A DNA stretch of 64,000 nt from Haliotis asinina (taxonomy: Eukaryota > Mollusca > Gastropoda > Lepetellida > Haliotidae). The notes under the pieces were generated by a model. It had not been told where the DNA came from and did not search any database. It saw nothing but the letters and a program-made list of their open reading frames with translations. A program made the translations under genes and the position numbers. The stretch spans positions 14,527,001-14,591,000 of the forward strand of contig NC_090295.1 in assembly GCF_037392515.1 (NCBI RefSeq), given 5' to 3'. The first letter of the stretch is position 1, and every line of letters starts with the position of its first letter. Shown here in pieces: positions 25,601 to 30,806 of this stretch.

Positions 25601-26005
25601 TTGCTTGAAAAAGACAGTCTTCAGCTCACTTTGAAATTTCTCAAAATCATTGATTTGGTCAGTGTTTGATAGTTCATTTCAAAGTGTGTGCTCTAATATT
25701 ATAAATAGCCTATAATAATAATACTAATAAAATTAGTACAAAATGTGCCATAGTTGTTGCTTGATAGATACTGTTACAGGTACATGTGCTGTATAAATTC
25801 TGTGTAACCTGCACTTTAAACACATTTACCATATATTTAAATAATAACCTAGTGCCAAATAATGTGAAACAGTTTAGCTCCACACATTTTTATTTCCACA
25901 TTATAGGAAATAAAACATCCATTAATACTTTAAGAACATGGTTCTCACTGAGTGTTTGCCATTTCAGAGCGCGCTGAACTTGATCCACCCTGCCAAGTTC
26001 AGTGA
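4111..26005 (+). CDS. MIB2: MIB2-like E3 ubiquitin-protein ligase (mind bomb), 18 coding exons, 864 aa
   Basis: Coding exons: 4111-4312, 7105-7276, 7655-7761, 9267-9464, 10605-10738, 10884-10988, 12172-12276, 13063-13240, 13401-13552, 13920-14068, 15266-15422, 15763-15917, 17158-17287, 19269-19371, 20929-21026, 21699-21877, 23123-23355, 25968-26005. All junctions are AG/GT, all phases agree and the sum is exactly 865 codons. Order of domains: MIB/HERC2 (about 1-67), ZZ zinc finger (about 71-116), MIB/HERC2 (about 140-226), two REP-type repeats (about 245-375), ankyrin repeats (about 425-770), RING (807-841). This is the mind bomb plan; the wording around the ZZ finger and GYQGKVDL resembles MIB2 more than MIB1. 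Mind bomb ligases ubiquitinate Notch ligands such as Delta and drive their endocytosis. It is shorter than human MIB2 (about 1,010 aa) and has one RING, not two. The start follows a spliced 5'UTR exon. Exon limits are by eye. Confidence 0.9.
4600..4664. repeat. (TATC)n microsatellite
   Basis: About sixteen uninterrupted tetranucleotide units in intron 1 of the MIB2-like gene. Confidence 0.97.
5670..5780. repeat. Interspersed repeat with CCAACTCGTGTTATTCC core
   Basis: ATTCATGACCAATTCGTGTT, ATTCCGGGACAAGATGAATA and GGGGCGAGTGGTGACGAATG recur with changes at 38170-38375 (both orientations) and near 29199-29250. It is probably a small non-autonomous transposon; the ends are not resolved. Confidence 0.5.
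6130..6870. repeat. 42-bp minisatellite in intron 1
   Basis: The unit contains TATACACATGCAGGTGTTCC, CTTCCGTATATACTGAATTG; the period is 42 bp in the regular core (for example 6629 to 6671). Two unit variants (ending GGG or GAA) alternate in an irregular order. Edges are degenerate. Reading frames through it on both strands are repeat artefacts. Confidence 0.93.
6927..7053. mobile_element. Small MITE, copy 1
   Basis: About 127 bp bounded by TACTGAACAAAAT and ATTTTTGTCCAGTA. A second copy of the same family in inverted orientation lies at 26771-26896. TA at both ends suggests a TA target site, as used by Tc1/mariner-type elements. Confidence 0.7.
7105..7276 (+). CDS. MIB2: MIB2-like exon 2: ZZ-type zinc finger
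   Basis: Phase 1 in, phase 2 out. The exon encodes GVRHSDVFCDGC, CAQC, CNLCALCY and DKHDLSHEF. The paired CxxC motifs and closing histidines fit a ZZ zinc finger between the two MIB/HERC2 domains. Acceptor TTCCAG ends at 7104; donor GTATGT starts at 7277. Confidence 0.92.
7655..7761 (+). CDS. MIB2: MIB2-like exon 3: linker and first half of second MIB/HERC2 domain
   Basis: A basic linker (VKVKKRSASLKIRAMG) leads into LFPGAQVMRGPDW, the start of the second MIB/HERC2 domain. Phase 2 in, phase 1 out. Confidence 0.88.
7815..7900 (+). repeat. About 80-bp direct repeat, copy 1
   Basis: The stretch with GAACACACAACATGCATTAT and TAACATGGACCATTAATCCA recurs with changes at 8878-8955. The two copies flank the inverted-repeat element at 8061-8812. 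Confidence 0.65.
8061..8812. mobile_element. Non-autonomous inverted-repeat element in intron 3
   Basis: The left end TACTGTAAATCATTAAATTT(TTGCGAG) is an imperfect reverse complement of the right end (GCAAAAATTTCACGATTTAT, AGTA). A second, internal palindrome of TTTTGCGAG/CTCGCAAAA lies at 8084-8133. No transposase reading frame is seen. Confidence 0.5.
9267..9464 (+). CDS. MIB2: MIB2-like exon 4: second half of second MIB/HERC2 domain
   Basis: The exon encodes GGADKVGQI, VKVKWSNGE and VGYQGKVDLQY, ending YYYKEHLPCLG. The corresponding human MIB2 segment, from memory, ends FYYKDHLPRLG, which supports the MIB2 assignment. Phase 1 in and out. Confidence 0.9.
9490..10018. repeat. About 43-bp minisatellite in intron 4
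   Basis: Roughly eleven degenerate copies of a unit with TGTCTTGATGGTACCAGTA, CTGTCTAGGTGACCCAATAG. It begins directly after the donor of exon 4 and ends at the inverted-repeat element at 10019. Confidence 0.9.
10019..10351. mobile_element. Short inverted-repeat element (hAT-like ends)
   Basis: The left end CCAGTGTTCACAATGG and right end TATTCGTGAACACTGG are inverted copies. The CAGTGTTC-type terminus resembles hAT elements. No transposase is present; the target duplication is unclear. Confidence 0.5.
10605..10738 (+). CDS. MIB2: MIB2-like exon 5: linker and first half of REP repeat 1
   Basis: The exon encodes a polar linker then VLQVGDKVYIHV and SGWTSGMAN, as in the SH3-like REP repeats of mind bomb. 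An alternative in-frame acceptor ends at 10598 and would add two residues (D-A). Phase 1 in, phase 0 out. Confidence 0.85.
10884..10988 (+). CDS. MIB2: MIB2-like exon 6: second half of REP repeat 1
   Basis: 35 codons, symmetric phase 0: CIGKVGILKGF, DATVEFGGMRFRF, TPEALRK. This matches the 'GKVG..V..V.F....W.F.P..L.K' pattern that closes each REP repeat. Confidence 0.87.
10989..12171. other. MIB2-like intron 6, nothing recognised
   Basis: AT-rich intron between two REP exons. I see no exon, SINE or tandem repeat in it. Confidence 0.5.
12172..12276 (+). CDS. MIB2: MIB2-like exon 7: first half of REP repeat 2
   Basis: 35 codons, symmetric phase 0: LKVGDVVKLISEEDRIKTLQ, EGHGGWTSDLKK. The 'LQ.GHG.W...M' block is characteristic of mind bomb REP repeats. 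Exons 6 and 7 have the same length and phase. Confidence 0.9.
12775..12915 (+). mobile_element. Possible tRNA-derived SINE (family D)
   Basis: A B-box-like GTGGGTTCAAATCCAGGTTT is followed by TTTGTCAGCACCAGAACATT. Similar words occur near 19045-19165 and 55780-55845. Ends are not defined, so this is a weak call. Confidence 0.35.
13063..13240 (+). CDS. MIB2: MIB2-like exon 8: end of REP repeat 2 and Ser/Thr-rich linker
   Basis: VLGKSGKIVKVDDDGDVLLA and KTFLLNPACCVP close the second REP repeat. A linker rich in Ser, Thr and Pro (EPTSSPTSSGSGVT) then separates it from the ankyrin region. Phase 0 in, phase 1 out. Confidence 0.87.
13401..13552 (+). CDS. MIB2: MIB2-like exon 9: helical linker and first ankyrin-like repeat
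   Basis: A methionine-rich helical stretch (LLKLMAAMMMKDVREHLA) precedes LLYQAIGKGDVGMVRSIV, which looks like the first, degenerate ankyrin repeat. Phase 1 in, phase 0 out. Confidence 0.82.
13920..14068 (+). CDS. MIB2: MIB2-like exon 10: ankyrin repeats
   Basis: The exon encodes GVTPLILAAHDGQLEVVRAL, LDLGADTSPTDGKGHTALHA: one full ankyrin repeat and the start of the next. Phase 0 in, phase 2 out, donor GTACGT. The last 50 bases and this donor were copied into the downstream intron as a minisatellite. Confidence 0.9.
14060..14562. repeat. 80-bp minisatellite derived from exon 10
   Basis: Three consecutive 80-bp units (14306-14385, 14386-14465, 14466-14545), near-identical where compared, follow older, diverged copies at 14100-14170. 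Each contains GGGAAGTGACATACTGCCCT, ACATGCTACTGTCATT and GGGTAGGTGGGGATTGTG. This matches the last 50 bases of exon 10 plus its donor and the first intron bases (14019-14090). The array therefore arose by amplification of an exon-intron junction. Confidence 0.9.
14172..14297 (+). repeat. About 115-bp intronic duplication, copy 1
   Basis: TGGATCAGTGAGAAGGGTTA, AAGGATCAGAGGACAGTCTC and AATCCAAGCTATTTGGTTTG recur in the same order at 14853-14970, on the other side of the 80-bp array. Confidence 0.85.
14562..14626. repeat. (GGGTGTGT)n microsatellite
   Basis: G/T-only tract of GTGTGTGGGTGTGTGGG units that caps the 80-bp array. Confidence 0.9.
14853..14970 (+). repeat. About 115-bp intronic duplication, copy 2
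   Basis: Near-identical to 14172-14297. The two copies bracket the exon-derived minisatellite, so a larger tandem duplication of this intron segment is likely. Confidence 0.85.
15266..15422 (+). CDS. MIB2: MIB2-like exon 11: ankyrin repeats
   Basis: KTAQLLLEKGVSVQGGNHQN, RTALHFAAFANLPHVMMELI, then KKGCNVNAK. Phase 2 in matches the phase 2 exit of exon 10; phase 0 out. Confidence 0.9.
15763..15917 (+). CDS. MIB2: MIB2-like exon 12: ankyrin repeats
   Basis: DAAGDTALHDAIQKGNREAV, then IPNNKGFNPLQFAAFTGNT. The DTALHDAI block corresponds to the DTPLHDAI/DTPLHSAI block of vertebrate mind bomb proteins. Phase 0 in, phase 2 out. Confidence 0.9.
16080..17005. repeat. About 34-bp minisatellite in intron 12
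   Basis: About 28 copies of a unit with GGGTCACATCCTCTCAGTCA and GCTTCATCATCATA, with short variants lacking GTCA. It ends 150 bp before exon 13. Confidence 0.94.
17158..17287 (+). CDS. MIB2: MIB2-like exon 13: ankyrin repeat
   Basis: FAALHIAAINDHVECARLLI corresponds to the well conserved TALHLAALNNH segment of MIB1/MIB2. Phase 2 in, phase 0 out. Confidence 0.9.
17288..18700. other. MIB2-like intron 13, mostly unique
   Basis: No exon recognised. The only structure is a two-copy repeat of about 49 bp at 18085-18190 (GACACCTGCAGCTTAGGCT, TGACCTTCCATGGAAGGC). Confidence 0.5.
18809..18971 (+). mobile_element. SINE-A, near full length
   Basis: The head GTGGGGTAGCCCAGAGGGTT (A-box region) and CTGGGTTCAATTCCCCACAT (B-box region) are followed by GATATTGCTGAAATATTGGT and an (ACTC)n tail. 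It is a tRNA-derived SINE in intron 13. Confidence 0.88.
19030..19165 (+). mobile_element. Possible tRNA-derived SINE (family D)
   Basis: CCTGGGTTTGAATCCCGGTT is a good B-box context; downstream TTTTCATCAACATACCCATG resembles the other family D candidates. It ends about 100 bp before exon 14. Confidence 0.4.
19269..19371 (+). CDS. MIB2: MIB2-like exon 14: ankyrin repeat
   Basis: KANVNIKGANGSTALHLACH then RTAELLLEK, a clean ankyrin repeat. Acceptor GATAG ends at 19268; donor GTACTA at 19372; phase 0 in, phase 1 out. Confidence 0.86.
19576..20000 (+). mobile_element. Possible decayed Tc1/mariner-like transposase relic
   Basis: Broken translations around 19660-20000 (for example LTQDDKNQVLAM and IAKTVRRCLSVGL) faintly resemble the helix-turn-helix part of Tc1-like transposases, in which TVRRRL is typical. 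Several stops interrupt it. Weak call in intron 14. Confidence 0.25.
20599..20744 (+). mobile_element. SINE-A, decayed B box
   Basis: GTGGGGTAGCGTTGTGGTTA, ACAATATGTGAAGCCCATCT and ATATTGCTTGAATATTGCTG follow the family order. A deletion removed most of the B-box-to-spacer region. Confidence 0.82.
20929..21026 (+). CDS. MIB2: MIB2-like exon 15: ankyrin repeat
   Basis: GADPNVKDESGNTALHITLG continues the array. The exit uses a weaker donor, GTTAGA, at 21027, which keeps phase 0 with the next exon. This is the least certain 3' boundary of the gene. Confidence 0.78.
21166..21358 (-). mobile_element. SINE-C (tRNA-Leu/Ser-like head), copy 1
   Basis: Read on the minus strand: GCTGACTTTGTGTGCTGGTG, CTGACTCTGAGGGTGCGAGT, TTCGAATCCCGGATGGGACT, then a tail with GTGAAATCCCAAGTATGAC. 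The long span between A- and B-box-like parts recalls a tRNA with a long variable arm. A plus-strand head (GAAGTCGCGGTGGCTGAGCG) adjoins at 21355-21377. Confidence 0.7.
21699..21877 (+). CDS. MIB2: MIB2-like exon 16: last ankyrin-like repeats
   Basis: LAALLGLTARSDDEARVKLA, CLLLQKRAIVDAKNNRGATP, then LEVAKSPTVRQAVQLF. This parallels the 'ACFLA..GAD....N..G.SPLDL' segment before the RINGs in mind bomb. Acceptor CTTCAG ends at 21698 (phase 0); donor GTGAGA at 21878 (phase 2). Confidence 0.85.
22083..22560. repeat. 50-bp minisatellite in intron 16
   Basis: About nine copies of a unit containing GGGGAAGAACAGGCCCCTGC, ATCCCATGCTCGTGTCTCCA and GTAGGTTTCT, with a measured period of 50 bp (22127, 22177, 22227, 22277). 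Open frames of up to 163 codons across it are artefacts of a repeat length and composition free of stops. Confidence 0.94.
23123..23355 (+). CDS. MIB2: MIB2-like exon 17: RING finger
   Basis: After a Ser/Gln-rich linker the exon encodes C807-AK-C810, PCGH (822-824), C828, C831, C838-PL-C841. The spacing C-x2-C-x11-C-x-H-x3-C-x2-C-x6-C-x2-C equals that of mind bomb RINGs. The flank HIERRLAKR resembles the tail that follows the last RING of MIB1. Phase 2 in, phase 1 out. Confidence 0.92.
23985..25250. repeat. Tandem block of about 0.2-kb diverged repeats in intron 17
   Basis: Words TTTTTGTGATTTATTATTTT, TTTCCATGGAAACGTTTCGG, GGAGCAGAACTCAAAAAC and TCTGCAAAACTTGG recur five to six times, 174-278 bp apart. 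A last partial copy (25200-25265) is inverted. The block starts after a (TCTG/TCCA)n simple repeat at 23970-24033. Confidence 0.88.
25968..26005 (+). CDS. MIB2: MIB2-like exon 18: C-terminal tail and stop
   Basis: Acceptor TTTCAG ends at 25967. The phase-1 join yields ERAELDPPCQVQ and TGA at 26003-26005. This short tail is not a known domain. The exon is chosen because phase and acceptor fit. Read-through of exon 17 past its donor would add only a Gly and a Thr before a stop. Confidence 0.68.
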
Positions 26006-26493
26006 AACACCTTGGATTGACGAGGATAGAGTTGATCCTCTATTCAGATTGTCCATACACGATACAGATGAAGCAAACTGTCCATAATTTTGTCCATAAT
26101 TGTAGTTATTTCTCTATGGGATTTTCGATTTATCATCTAGTGTAGAAATTTGCTTGTTTGGCATTTATCTATTTTGCCATGTTGATAGTAGCTGTAAAAA
26201 CAGGTGATAATGCCTCCTTCACCCAGACTTTGTTAACTGTATGTATGGTTGAGGAGGATGTTCATGGCACCCAAGAATGCCATCAGTACTCATCACATGA
26301 TATTTGTTGTTGGGATTTTGGAATTTCAGTATTAGTGTTTTAATGTTTTTACGTGTCTGTATTGCAAGGTTGTGTGTCTTACAACTGCTTATATCATGGT
26401 TTTACTGATTATGTGTTACCACATATAATATGTATTAGTCTCCATTATTCATTGTGATCCATTAAATATAATCATATATTCATATTTTCTAAA

Positions 26494-26720
26494 CCAAATA
26501 AATCCACCAATAGTCCACAAGTGTGATGACAAGGGCCAGTGCTCATTACGGCAACTCAAAATACATGAGGTGTTTTGCATGTCACAGAAGGTCAAAGGTC
26601 ATATGTGCTCATCTAAATTAATCATGGAAAACATGAAAATACAGGTGTACCTTTATTCTTTTTCAGAATTTCACCCACAGTGCAATACAAAGCTTGTGAA
26701 GAAACCAGGAAGAGAATAAA
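26494..26720 (+). promoter_or_regulatory. Candidate polyadenylation signals of the MIB2-like gene
   Basis: AATAAA hexamers occur near 26497 and near 26713, some 0.5-0.7 kb after the stop codon, within AT-rich DNA with no further coding exon. Which is used cannot be told from sequence. Confidence 0.45.
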
Positions 26721-26770
26721 GGAAACACTTGTACTTAACTGGTGTTCCCTTATTCCTTTCCTTGAGTATA

Positions 26771-26896
26771 TATACTGCATTAAAATAGTCAGGGATATAT
26801 ATAAATTTTGAAATTATGAATAATGATGTATTCATTCATTGACCTACTGATAAAATGCCAATGATTAAAATATCCCGTACTTATTTTGTCCAGTAT
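26771..26896. mobile_element. Small MITE, copy 2 (inverted relative to copy 1)
   Basis: TATACTGCATTAAAATAGTC and CTTATTTTGTCCAGTATA bound about 126 bp. Read in reverse it contains AATACATCATTATTCATAAT, matching 6990-7010. Confidence 0.72.
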
Positions 26897-26899
26897 AAT

Positions 26900-28700
26900 A
26901 TTGCCATTACTGAACATCATAAATTATGAAATCAAGTTTGATATTATTCAGATGAAAAAAATGGACAATATACATGTCCGACATGATGACCATATGTCAT
27001 GATGGCCTATCCTTGTACAAGGGAGATAACTCTTCTGTATTTTATTTACTCTCTATTTCAGATGAGACACCTTATTCATATGTATGTTCAGAAATACACT
27101 GCACCAATGCCAGTAACTGTATAACGTCAAGCTTTCCACATCTGCTTTAGTTTTAGGAAATGTTATGGTTTAAATGATACATCTTGAGTGTTAAAAGTTT
27201 GTAGGATGTTGGCGTCTGTATTTGGCCTGAGAAAACACAGTCCTAAGCTTCAATGGTCTTTTTTTTATTATTTATCAAATTTACCAGAGAGATAATCCTG
27301 TCTAAAACAACATCTTCATTATCCAACAGTCTATATCATCCAGGATCTACCAAAACCTAGATAGCCGTCTAGACTGACTACGTGAACAACGTAAAAAACC
27401 ACCCTTTCACTTACTGGACGCGGGTTGCCACCTCATAAAGTTGAATTAAGAATGGCCGTAAACTTTCAAGTAACTATGATACAAACATACCTGTGTATAT
27501 ATTTATGATATGTTGATGAAAATGTGAACGACCGACCATGTGATTGTCAAGATTCATTTTAGTGTCGAAACTACTGTGTACTGGGTACTAGTCTGGGTTT
27601 TTGAAACCACTGTTGCTGGGTGCCAGTTTGGGTGTCAGAAGGACGTTATTGAGTGTGACATGTGATGTGACTAGAGACAACCGTTGTATATTAAGTGGGA
27701 TATGTTTATGTATGTAGGAAGTATATGAAATGGAACTAACTGCTCATGTTAAGCTATGTGAGAACTATCTATGAGATGGTGTTACCTTAAGGTTTTATAT
27801 CTGGTATGTTTCACATCTGCCTTACGTTCTGCTGTCTGTTGAGACTAGAGGCTCCAATAAGAGGTCACCATTTGATCATGTGGTATACGTTTGTCCCCAA
27901 TGCAGGCACGATGGAGCACGTGAATTTCCAAACGGCAAACTAGATGGAACTAATGACAGTTACGGCCGTTTCAGAAAGGTACTTTTCTGTGGATATTCGG
28001 ACAGGTAACGTTTAGTTGAACTGTTGTCTACTTCCACATGTGTATCTCCATGTGTTCAGACATAAAGTAGATGGCATCGCTGTATGTTATTTTTGTCTTC
28101 ATTGTATCTTTTTTCACAACTTACATGCATATTCGCAAATACATACACGCAGAGACAGGCAGATACATATACAAGAGTACAAGATAAAATGTACATAGTT
28201 TCTTGATTAAATTATCACTGTATGTTGTAACTGTTAAACAAATAAGCATCGCAATAACAAATATAGATTGATAAATAAAGATTTCACAGAGAAACGTGTA
28301 TGAAGCATTCCCACTATACCCTTTCTAATTCTTTTTGCACGCGATTTTACTTGAAAAAAGGTTTTCACTTTTAGTCCGTTTGGCTCAAAAGCGGACAAAT
28401 GGATTGCATTCCAACTCGCGAAAACTAAAATACTCAGTGAAACGCTAATCATAATCAAAACATACCAATTCTGTGAGGATTTTGCGGAATTTCTGTCCCA
28501 AAATATGAAAATTAATGAAACCTTGAGTACATCGGTTTCTATGTTTTTGACAGGATTAGCATCTCCTGTGGCACCTATTGTACCAAGCGTGCAGGATCGA
28601 GTCAGAGGACCATTTTCTTGTCTATTCCATTGCAGCTGCGTTGTATGTGTGATTCTTTCACTTCTAGATCATATCAGTGATACAGTGTAATGATCTCTTT
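26900..28700. other. Non-coding DNA between MIB2-like and Ly6-like genes
   Basis: I found no exon with supporting splice sites, no tandem repeat and no recognisable element in this stretch. Confidence 0.5.
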
Positions 28701-28701
28701 G

Positions 28702-28953
28702 GACCCGTGAAGAATAGGCCTTCAGCAACCCATGCTTGCCATAAAAGGCGACTCAGCTTGTCGTAAGAGGCGACTAACGGGTGGTCAGACTCGCTGACTT
28801 GGTTGACACATGTCATCGGTTCCCAATTGCGCAGATCGATGCTCATGTTGTTGATCACTGGATTGTCTGGTCCAGACTCGATTATTTACAGACCGCCGCC
28901 ATATAGCTGTAATATTGCTGAGTGCGGCGTAAAACTAAACTCACTCACTCACT
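28702..28953 (+). mobile_element. SINE-B, full-length-like
   Basis: GACCCGTGAAGAATAGGCCT, CGACTAACGGGTGGTCAG, CTGACTTGGTTGACACATGT, GATCGATGCTCATGTTGTTG, TGGTCCAGACTCGATTATTT and GCGTAAAACTAAACTCACTC run in the family order. It lacks only a few bases after the 5' end. Confidence 0.93.
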
Positions 28954-29402
28954 GATGTCTTTGATGTTGTGTTTTTCATTTAGACCTAAACTGTGGAACA
29001 CCGTATGTACATTCAGGAGTAAATCAGCTGATTTTAACATGGCAATGTGACAGGTCCTATTAGTTTGGCCGAACACGCACGCCGCGTCGTGAACACCAGG
29101 TGTCAATATATGTAAACACCAATTGAATTTAGTGTACATCAGTGAGTAAATCATTTGACGTTTAAATGACACTGTGATTAGTGTTATTGGTAAGGCCGAA
29201 ACGTGACCAACTCGTTATTCCGGGACGTGCCGAATAGCTTCTTCAGGCTTACGGAATGCGGTTAGTGTTGTGACCAGTGGCTTCGTGAACGCCTGATGTC
29301 ATCTATATGCAAACACCAACTGGACATAGGGGCAAGTCAGTTGATGTTAACATGGCATTGGGGTCAAAGATGTTACCACGGCAGTGGGGTCGACATCCTC
29401 GA

Positions 29403-30008
29403 TACCTCCAGGGTATACGTTCCGAAAGTCTCCACTATTCGTCGGTTTCACATTAATCTAAGAGTCGCTGTGCACATGCGCAGAGCGTGTAAAAATATCT
29501 ATAAAATATCGATAACCCCCGCTTTGATCGCACGCTTACCGATAGCGTTAACTCACTCCAAAGAAAACAAAAAATCAAACGAAATACATAGTTTTCTGTC
29601 TATTACAGCTTGTTATTATACTTGTATGCACCAAAGACCAGGAGTAGTGAAATAAATAGCTTAATTTATGTCAATAAGTTCTTGTATAAACACATCTCAC
29701 CACCACCGTTTTGAGGCGTTCTTCCCGACATCCCCTTCTCACAACTAACACAACATACATTTCTGATGCAGCTGCAACCAGAATAGGACATCAATAATTG
29801 AAAAGCATATGCAAATCGATATATTTAGTCAACTATGAACAGTTGTCACTCGTAAATAATTATTATTGAATCATTTTGTTTTGCGTGTATTTACACTATC
29901 GGTAAACGTACGACCAAAGCGGAACTTAGCCAGTAGATATTTTTACACGCTCTGCGCATGCGCACAGCGAGTCTGAAATTCATGTGCAACCAACGAATAC
30001 CCTGGATG
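29403..30008. mobile_element. Non-autonomous DNA transposon with about 130-bp terminal inverted repeats
   Basis: The left arm (29403-29542: TCCAGGGTATACGTT, GCACATGCGCAGAGCGTGTA, AAAATATCTAT, CGCTTACCGATAG) is matched in reverse complement by the right arm (29896-30008: CTATCGGTAAACGTACG, TACACGCTCTGCGCATGCGC, AATACCCTGG). The centre has no transposase. The family is not recognised. Confidence 0.8.
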
Positions 30009-30692
30009 CATCTACGGTCAGGTGAATTTATTGCCTCCCTTGGCTGGCTTTTTACCCAATCTGGTGTCTACGCTAGGAACCAATCACAACTCACTTTCGC
30101 TTTTTAAATTATCTAATGGATTAAACTTGGCAGTACAAATGATGCAGGGGTACTCTGAAAGAGGTAGAAAGAGTTTGTACATGTATTTTTACGTTTCGAA
30201 AGTTTCGTAAGTCAATTTCTCTGCATGATTTAGCCAAAATGTGAGTCACTCTGTGAACAAACCTTCGCAGTTGCAACTGCTATTTTTATGGACACTGGCA
30301 AGCTCGGTTGTAACTGCAACTAAGCTGATATTTCTTTTAAATTATGAAAAGGTGAAATCTGTGAAAATCATAATCTGTCTCGACAAATGATGACGAAATA
30401 TAATTGAAAACAAAACACGGGACTGTAAAGACGCATTTTATCAGCAGTGAAAATTATGCAAGATGAAACAGAGGCTGTACTATGTTCATTTGATCTGATT
30501 AACAATGTAATTAATGTTCCCGACAGGAATTTGTGCTCAGGGTTTAGACACGAAACATACTGTCAAAGCTTTATATCCTGAAAAATATCTCCCCGGACAA
30601 ACTTCAATGGAAAACAACCCCAGCCATCCCCTCAAAAATAAAATAAAATTTAAAAAAAAAATAAGGAATTGTCGAGAAAATTGATTCCGATC

Positions 30693-30698
30693 TTTATT
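30693..30698 (-). promoter_or_regulatory. Polyadenylation signal of Ly6-like paralogue 1
   Basis: TTTATT on the plus strand is AATAAA on the coding strand, about 110 bases after the stop codon. Confidence 0.6.
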
Positions 30699-30806
30699 TT
30701 ACTTTGGTTATATTTCCTTAGTACATGAAGTTCTTAAGCCTAATTCTTATGTACAGTTGTACAGTGCGGAAAGATGGAACCAATGACCGACTCTCGTCAG
30801 GGACAT

